Position numbers and translations under genes: made by a program | Notes under the pieces: generated by a model | The model's input: the letters and a program-made list of their open reading frames with translations, nothing else | What the model was told of the DNA's origin: nothing | Databases searched by the model: none | Shown: in pieces, positions 59,367 through 64,000 of the stretch | How positions within the stretch are numbered: position 1 is the first letter of the stretch | How the letters are laid out: each line of letters begins with the position of its first letter | Assembly (NCBI GenBank): GCA_000985875.1 | Contig: CCRI01000006.1 | Location: 1-64,000, forward strand | Direction of reading: 5' to 3' | DNA length: 64,000 nt | Source: Neorhizobium galegae bv. officinalis | GTDB lineage: Bacteria; Pseudomonadota; Alphaproteobacteria; Rhizobiales; Rhizobiaceae

Positions 59367-60569
59367 TCAGGAGACGGCCGGGCTTTCGGAAAGGTTGGTG
59401 CGTGTGGCCGCGATCGAAATCACCGCTAGCGTGATGATTGCACCGCCGTAGGCATACGCGGTATTGGAGAGGCCAAGCGTCGGAGCGATCAGTCCGGCGG
59501 CAATGGCCGGGATCGAGAAGGCGAGGTAGCTCTCGACCAGGAAGGCTGCGAACAGACCGGCTCTTTCATGGCTCTCGGCAAGCGGCAGGACGATCTTCAG
59601 GATGTTCGAAAAGATCGATCCGAACCCGAGACCGGCCACCACCGTGCCGAGGTAGAGAAGCCAGACCGCCTGCAGGTGTACGCCCGAGAGGGTGATCAGG
59701 ACGCCAATCATTAGCGCGGTCGTGCCGGTCGAGAGAACCCGTTGCGGCGTCCATGCGCGGAACACGAAGACCGAGGCGGTGGCGCTCAGCATCAGCGTCG
59801 CGACGACCGTACCGCCCACGAAGGGCGAGGTGATTCCCGTCTCAACCACAACCAGCGTCGGCATCAGCGACAGATAAAAGCCGCCGAGCGCCCAGCCGGC
59901 GACATTGACCGGCGTGACCTTGAGAAGCGTCGTGCGGGCCCGCTGCGGCACGCTGATATGCGGACGCATGGCGGCGAGCGCGCCCGGCCGTCCGGTGATG
60001 GTCTCCGGCATGAAGGCAAGCGCGATGATGCCGGCCACCGTCACCATGAAAAGAAGCGCGTAGATGAGGTGCGTTGGCGCGGGTGCGAAGGCGACGAGCG
60101 TGCCGCCGGCAAGCGTGCCGACCATCAGGCCGAGAAAGGCGGTGATGCTGTTGAGCGTCGGCCCCCGGCGCTTGTCGGTATCGAGGATCGTCGCCCCGAA
60201 GGTCGGGAAAGCGATGCCGGTCGCGAAACCTTGGACGATACGGCCGACGAGCAGCATCGTGCCCGATTCAGCCAGCATGAAGACGATCAGCGCCGCAGCG
60301 TTGAAGATCAGTGCCAGCAGGATCAGCGGGCGCCGCCCGAGATAGTCCGAAAGTCCGCCGACGGTCAGAAGCGCTGCGAGCAACGCGAAGGAATAGGAAC
60401 CGAAGATCAGGGTGATCATCGCCGGCGAGAGATGAAAGAGCTCCTGGTAGAGATGGTAGAGCGGCGTCGGCGCGCTGCTGGTCGCGGAGATCAGTACCGC
60501 GAATATGAAACTGTAGACCGTCATCCGGAAAGCGGACGGGGAATTGGGCGGGGGGAGGATGCTGCTCAT
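59367..60569 (-). CDS. MFS transporter
   Basis: The 400-residue protein has 12 predicted helices. GGLSDYLGRRPLILLALIF is motif A after helix 2, and LLVGRIVQGFATGIAFPTFG is the helix-4 motif of drug exporters. Its loops are short. It is divergent from the TetR gene at 60691 and shares the operator-bearing gap, a common efflux-pump arrangement. The start at 60569 is preceded by GCGTTAAGGTGAACCGCC. Substrate unknown. Confidence 0.85.
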   Translation of the reverse strand: MSSILPPPNSPSAFRMTVYSFIFAVLISATSSAPTPLYHLYQELFHLSPAMITLIFGSYSFALLAALLTVGGLSDYLGRRPLILLALIFNAAALIVFMLAESGTMLLVGRIVQGFATGIAFPTFGATILDTDKRRGPTLNSITAFLGLMVGTLAGGTLVAFAPAPTHLIYALLFMVTVAGIIALAFMPETITGRPGALAAMRPHISVPQRARTTLLKVTPVNVAGWALGGFYLSLMPTLVVVETGITSPFVGGTVVATLMLSATASVFVFRAWTPQRVLSTGTTALMIGVLITLSGVHLQAVWLLYLGTVVAGLGFGSIFSNILKIVLPLAESHERAGLFAAFLVESYLAFSIPAIAAGLIAPTLGLSNTAYAYGGAIITLAVISIAATRTNLSESPAVS

Positions 60570-60581
60570 GGCGGTTCACCT

Positions 60582-60602
60582 TAACGCAAATTCTTAGCGT
60601 TA
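60582..60602. promoter_or_regulatory. inverted repeat, MFS-proximal TetR operator candidate
   Basis: TAACGC (60582-60587) and GCGTTA (60597-60602) are inverted with a 9-base spacer. They lie close to the MFS start and resemble the TTAATGCAA half-sites of the second dyad. Probable binding site of the divergent TetR regulator. Confidence 0.45.
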
Positions 60603-60626
60603 GCCGCATGTAGTTGCATTGCCGGA

Positions 60627-60649
60627 TTAATGCAATATCTTTGCATTAA
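60627..60649. promoter_or_regulatory. perfect dyad, TetR-proximal operator candidate
   Basis: TTAATGCAA (60627-60635) and TTGCATTAA (60641-60649) are perfect inverted 9-mers with a TATCT spacer, 42 bases before the TetR start. TetR proteins bind such dyads and usually repress themselves and a divergent transporter. Confidence 0.6.
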
Positions 60650-60690
60650 GGAATTTCATATCTCCGGCGCGTGCCGGCAAGGAGAACAGA

Positions 60691-61254
60691 TTGGCCAGGG
60701 AAATGGTGCGCCAGGGTGGGCGCAGTGCCCGCATACAGTCGGAGGTGCACCGCACCGTCCAGGATCTGCTGAAGACCATGGATCGCGGCGAGATCACCGT
60801 GCCGATGATCGCGGAAAAGTCCGGCGTGACGCCGTCGACCATCTATCGCCGCTGGGGCGATTTGTCGGAACTCCTGGCGGATGTCGCGGTCGCGCGCATG
60901 CGGCCGGTCGCCGACCCGGAAGATACCGGTGCGATGGGATCCGATCTCGAAACCTTCATTCTTCAATATGCGGAGGAGATGTCGTCGAAGGTCGGACGCT
61001 CGATGCTGGCGGATGTGCTTGGCAGCATGGAAGGTGATGCGGCGGGCCGTTGCTGCCAGTTTACTTATGATCACCTGGAGACGTTGCGCGAGCGGGCCTT
61101 GACCCGCGGCGAGGGCGGCTTCGACGTGAACGAGGCGATCGATTCCATCGTCGCGCCGATCATCTACCACATCCTGTTCCGCGACCGCGAAATGACGCCC
61201 GACTATTGCCGCTCGCTCGTTGCGCGGTTTTTGGAGAAATGCGCCGGCGCTTGA
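60691..61254 (+). CDS. TetR-family transcriptional regulator
   Basis: The 187-residue protein has a helix-turn-helix at about residues 20-65 (TVQDLLKTMDRGEITVPMIA, GVTPSTIYRRWGDLSELLAD) and an all-helical ligand domain. The start is TTG 60691, six bases after AAGGAG; an ATG at 60703 is also possible. It probably represses the divergent MFS gene and itself through the dyads. Ligand unknown. Confidence 0.88.
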   Translation: MAREMVRQGGRSARIQSEVHRTVQDLLKTMDRGEITVPMIAEKSGVTPSTIYRRWGDLSELLADVAVARMRPVADPEDTGAMGSDLETFILQYAEEMSSKVGRSMLADVLGSMEGDAAGRCCQFTYDHLETLRERALTRGEGGFDVNEAIDSIVAPIIYHILFRDREMTPDYCRSLVARFLEKCAGA

Positions 61255-61270
61255 AGCCGGCGCCTTCAAC

Positions 61271-63919
61271 TCAACCCTTGAGCATCCGCTCGACGATGTC
61301 GCGCACGTCGGTCGAAAGCGTCGCAGTCTGTTCAATCGTTGTCAGCGCTGCCCGGGCATGCTCGGCGCGCTGCGGCTCCAGCGATCGCCACGAGCGCATC
61401 GAGGTCAGGATCCGGGCGGCGAGCTGCGGATTGCGCGGGTCGATCGCCAGGATCTGCTCGGCCAGGAACCGGTAACCTTCGCCGTCGGCGCGGTTGAAGC
61501 CGGTCGGGTTGCCGAAGGCAAACGTGCCGATCAGCGAGCGCACCCGGTTCGGATTGGTGGCGATGAAGCGCGGGTTCTCCATCAGCGCCTTGATACGGGC
61601 AAGTGCGCCGGCACCCGGAATGGTCGCCTGGTTCGAGAACCATTTGTCGATGACAAGCGGGTTGCCGTCGAAGCGGGCCAGGAACGTGGCGAGCGCGTCG
61701 GCCGCTTCCGGTGCGTCCGGGAAACGGTGGGCGAGAACGGCCAGCGCCTGGGCGAGATCGGTCATGTTGTCGGCGGATGCGAAGGCAGCGGCGGCGCGGG
61801 CCGGCGTTCCTTCCGCATAGGTGAGATAGGACAGCGCGGTGTTGCGCAGCGAGCGCTTGCCGGCGCCTGCGGCATCCGGCGTGAAGGCACCTTCGACCTT
61901 CATGTCCTCGAACAGGCGCAGGAAAGTCTTGGTTCCGGCCTTGGCGATTTCTGACAGAATGGCGTTGCGGCCCGCATGGATCGCATCCGGGTCGTTGTTG
62001 CCGCCGAGTTCGCGGGCAATGTCGGCCTCGCTCGGCAGCGCCAGCGCCTGGGCGCGGAAGGCCGGTTCCAGCGTCTCGTCGCCGGCGGCTTCGAGAAGCG
62101 CTGCGACGAAGGCCGGATCGCAGGTGATCGGCTTGCCCTCGCGGGCGTCACGCGCCGCCTGCATCAGGTTCGGCAGGGCAAGATCGGTCAGCGCCTGCCA
62201 GCGGGCGAAGAGATCGGTGTCGTGGCGGGCGATATGGGCGAGATCGGCCGGCGTCTGGTCCAGATGCAGGTTGATCGGTGCCGAGAACGAACGGTTGAGC
62301 GACAGGACGGGGCGGGAGGAAATCCCCGAGAAGGTGAAGGTCTGCCGGCGCTCGGTCAGATGCAGCACGTCGCCGGTGACCTCGCCGCCCGCGACCTTGG
62401 TCGGCACTGCCGCCGAGCCGTTGTCGAGGATGAGCGCGAAGGAGAGCGGGATATGCATCGGCTCCTTGGCGGTCTGGCCAGGGGTTGCCGGGATCATCTG
62501 CTCGAGCGACAGCGTGAACGTGCCGCTTGCCTGGTCGTAATCGCTCGACACGGTGACCAAGGGCGTACCGGCCTGGTGGTACCAGAGCGAGAACTGGGTA
62601 AGGTCGCGGCCGCTCGCATCCTCGAACGACTTGACGAAATCCTCGACCGTCGCGGCCTGGCCGTCATGGCGCTCGAAATAGAGGTCCATGCCCGCCTTGA
62701 AGTCGTCACGCCCAAGCAGCGTGGCGATCATGCGGGTGACTTCCGAGCCCTTTTCGTAGACGGTCGTCGTGTAGAAATTGTTGATCTCGCGGTATTTGGT
62801 CGGGCGCACCGGATGCGCGAGCGGACCTGCGTCTTCGGGGAACTGTTCCGACTTCAGGTGCCGCACTTCGGCGATCCGCTTGACGGCGCGCGAGCGCTGG
62901 TCGGCGGAGAACTCGTGGTCGCGATAGACCGTCAGGCCTTCCTTGAGGCAGAGCTGGAACCAGTCCCGGCAGGTGATGCGATTGCCGGTCCAGTTGTGGA
63001 AATATTCGTGGGCGATGATCGCCTCGATATTCGCGTAGTCCTGGTCGGTCGCGGTTTCAGGGTCGGCGAGCACGTATTTGTCGTTGAAGATGTTGAGGCC
63101 CTTGTTCTCCATGGCCCCCATGTTGAAGTCGGACACGGCGACAATCATGAAGATGTCGAGGTCGTATTCGCGGCCGAACCGCTCCTCGTCCCATTTCATC
63201 GAGCGCTTCAGCGCGTCCATGGCATAGGCCGCGCGGGCCTCCTTGCCATGCTCCACATAGATCTTCAGCGTGACTTCACGCTCCGACATGGTGACGAACG
63301 TGTCTTCGACCACGCCCAGATCGCCGGCGACCAGCGCGAAGAGATAGCTCGGCTTCGGATGCGGGTCGAACCAGGCGGCAAACGCGCGGCCTTCGTCGTA
63401 ACCGGCACCGCCGAGGAAGTTGCCGTTCGACAGCATGACCGGATTGGCGGCCTTGTCGCCGATAATGGTGATCGTATAGGGCGCCAGCACGTCCGGCCGG
63501 TCGGGGAAATAGCTGATGCGGCGGAAGCCTTCCGCCTCGCACTGGGTGCAGTAGACGCCGTTGGTCCGATAGAGGCCCATCAACTGGGTATTGGCTTCCG
63601 GATTGATGAAGGTGGTGATGGTGATTTCGAAGGGCTGCTCGGCCGGCAGGTCGCGGATCGTCAGGCTTTCCGGCGTCGGATCATATTGCGCCGCGGGCAC
63701 TTCGTTCTGGTCGAGCAGCAGCCCGGACAGCGTCAGCTCGTCGCCATCCAGCACCAGCGGCGCAGACGGATCGACACCTTCGCGCCGGTGGAAGATCAGC
63801 CGCGCATCAACCTTTGTGTTGGTGGGGTCGAGCTCGAAGGTCAGATCGACGCGTTCCAGGACGAAGTCTGTGGGGCGGTAATCTGCCAGATGAACGATCT
63901 GGCCCGTATCTGTTCGCAT
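61271..63919 (-). CDS. pepN: aminopeptidase N (PepN)
   Basis: The 882-residue M1 metallopeptidase removes N-terminal residues from peptides. GAMENKGLN (about residue 267) is the exopeptidase motif, and HEYFHNWTGNRITCRDWFQL (about 303) is the HExxH...E zinc site. FSGISSRPVLSLNRSF marks the C-terminal domain of the E. coli type PepN. The length is typical. The start at 63919 is ATG. The last ~80 bases of the window (63920-64000) are its upstream region and show no gene. Confidence 0.95.
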   Translation of the reverse strand: MRTDTGQIVHLADYRPTDFVLERVDLTFELDPTNTKVDARLIFHRREGVDPSAPLVLDGDELTLSGLLLDQNEVPAAQYDPTPESLTIRDLPAEQPFEITITTFINPEANTQLMGLYRTNGVYCTQCEAEGFRRISYFPDRPDVLAPYTITIIGDKAANPVMLSNGNFLGGAGYDEGRAFAAWFDPHPKPSYLFALVAGDLGVVEDTFVTMSEREVTLKIYVEHGKEARAAYAMDALKRSMKWDEERFGREYDLDIFMIVAVSDFNMGAMENKGLNIFNDKYVLADPETATDQDYANIEAIIAHEYFHNWTGNRITCRDWFQLCLKEGLTVYRDHEFSADQRSRAVKRIAEVRHLKSEQFPEDAGPLAHPVRPTKYREINNFYTTTVYEKGSEVTRMIATLLGRDDFKAGMDLYFERHDGQAATVEDFVKSFEDASGRDLTQFSLWYHQAGTPLVTVSSDYDQASGTFTLSLEQMIPATPGQTAKEPMHIPLSFALILDNGSAAVPTKVAGGEVTGDVLHLTERRQTFTFSGISSRPVLSLNRSFSAPINLHLDQTPADLAHIARHDTDLFARWQALTDLALPNLMQAARDAREGKPITCDPAFVAALLEAAGDETLEPAFRAQALALPSEADIARELGGNNDPDAIHAGRNAILSEIAKAGTKTFLRLFEDMKVEGAFTPDAAGAGKRSLRNTALSYLTYAEGTPARAAAAFASADNMTDLAQALAVLAHRFPDAPEAADALATFLARFDGNPLVIDKWFSNQATIPGAGALARIKALMENPRFIATNPNRVRSLIGTFAFGNPTGFNRADGEGYRFLAEQILAIDPRNPQLAARILTSMRSWRSLEPQRAEHARAALTTIEQTATLSTDVRDIVERMLKG

Positions 63920-64000
63920 GTTGCTTCCTGAACCGGGTCTTCAAATTGGTATCGGGAGCCCCCCGCAGGCACTCCCTTCGAATTGGCACACACCCGTCGC

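Noticed and set aside
61976..63931. 651-residue open frame antisense to pepN
   Set aside because: It is antisense to a clear M1 aminopeptidase and its translation shows no fold-like pattern.

Overview
The window is chromosomal DNA of a Rhizobiaceae bacterium (Rhizobium, Agrobacterium, Neorhizobium or Ensifer type). The evidence is high G+C, a feuNPQ-like block, a cycHJKL block followed by degP, a two-component pair, glnE and a PleC-type kinase, the HmrR/ActP-type copper genes, a complete RcGTA-like gene transfer agent (GTA) cluster, and paired palindromic intergenic repeats typical of rhizobia. No rRNA, tRNA or CRISPR array was seen.

Layout. 0-13 kb: mixed housekeeping and accessory genes (peptidoglycan-binding protein fragment, LysR regulator, tautomerase, GIY-YIG protein, DUF1491, DUF2336, a DUF1214/DUF1254 pair, an orphan HigA antitoxin, a class A penicillin-binding protein, a YcgN-type cysteine-cluster protein, and an HxlR regulator divergent from an SDR and a quinone-reductase-like enzyme). 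13-18 kb: a LuxR-type regulator and a copper block (P-type ATPase, CueR, CopZ), with a CueR-type promoter before the ATPase and another before CopZ. 18-23 kb: a secreted phytase-like esterase, an outer-membrane barrel protein, an MFS transporter behind a SoxR-type promoter, and SelO.

23-42.4 kb: a GTA cluster, all on the plus strand and in RcGTA order: small terminase candidate, TerL, portal, prohead protease, capsid, connector and closure proteins, tail completion, major tail, tail chaperones, tape measure, gp12, gp13, gp14 peptidase, the 1263-residue gp15, and a small holin-like protein. The structural genes look intact, but cargo sits between them: a GH19-like lysozyme, a Dabb protein, a parDE module, a second toxin-antitoxin-like pair, an antisense MFS gene and two sets of palindromic repeats. 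One repeat is read in frame inside the TerL N-terminus. Two candidate small RNAs with sigma70-like promoters and intrinsic terminators lie directly upstream of the cluster and between gp14 and gp15.

42.5-64 kb: conserved rhizobial core genes: feuN/feuP/feuQ-like signalling, a surface-antigen lipoprotein, cytochrome c maturation genes (ccmI, E, F, H), the DegP protease and its adjacent two-component system, glnE, a PleC-like cell-cycle kinase, a TetR/MFS divergent pair with two operator-like dyads, and aminopeptidase N. Function names come from motif and family recognition by eye. No database search was run.
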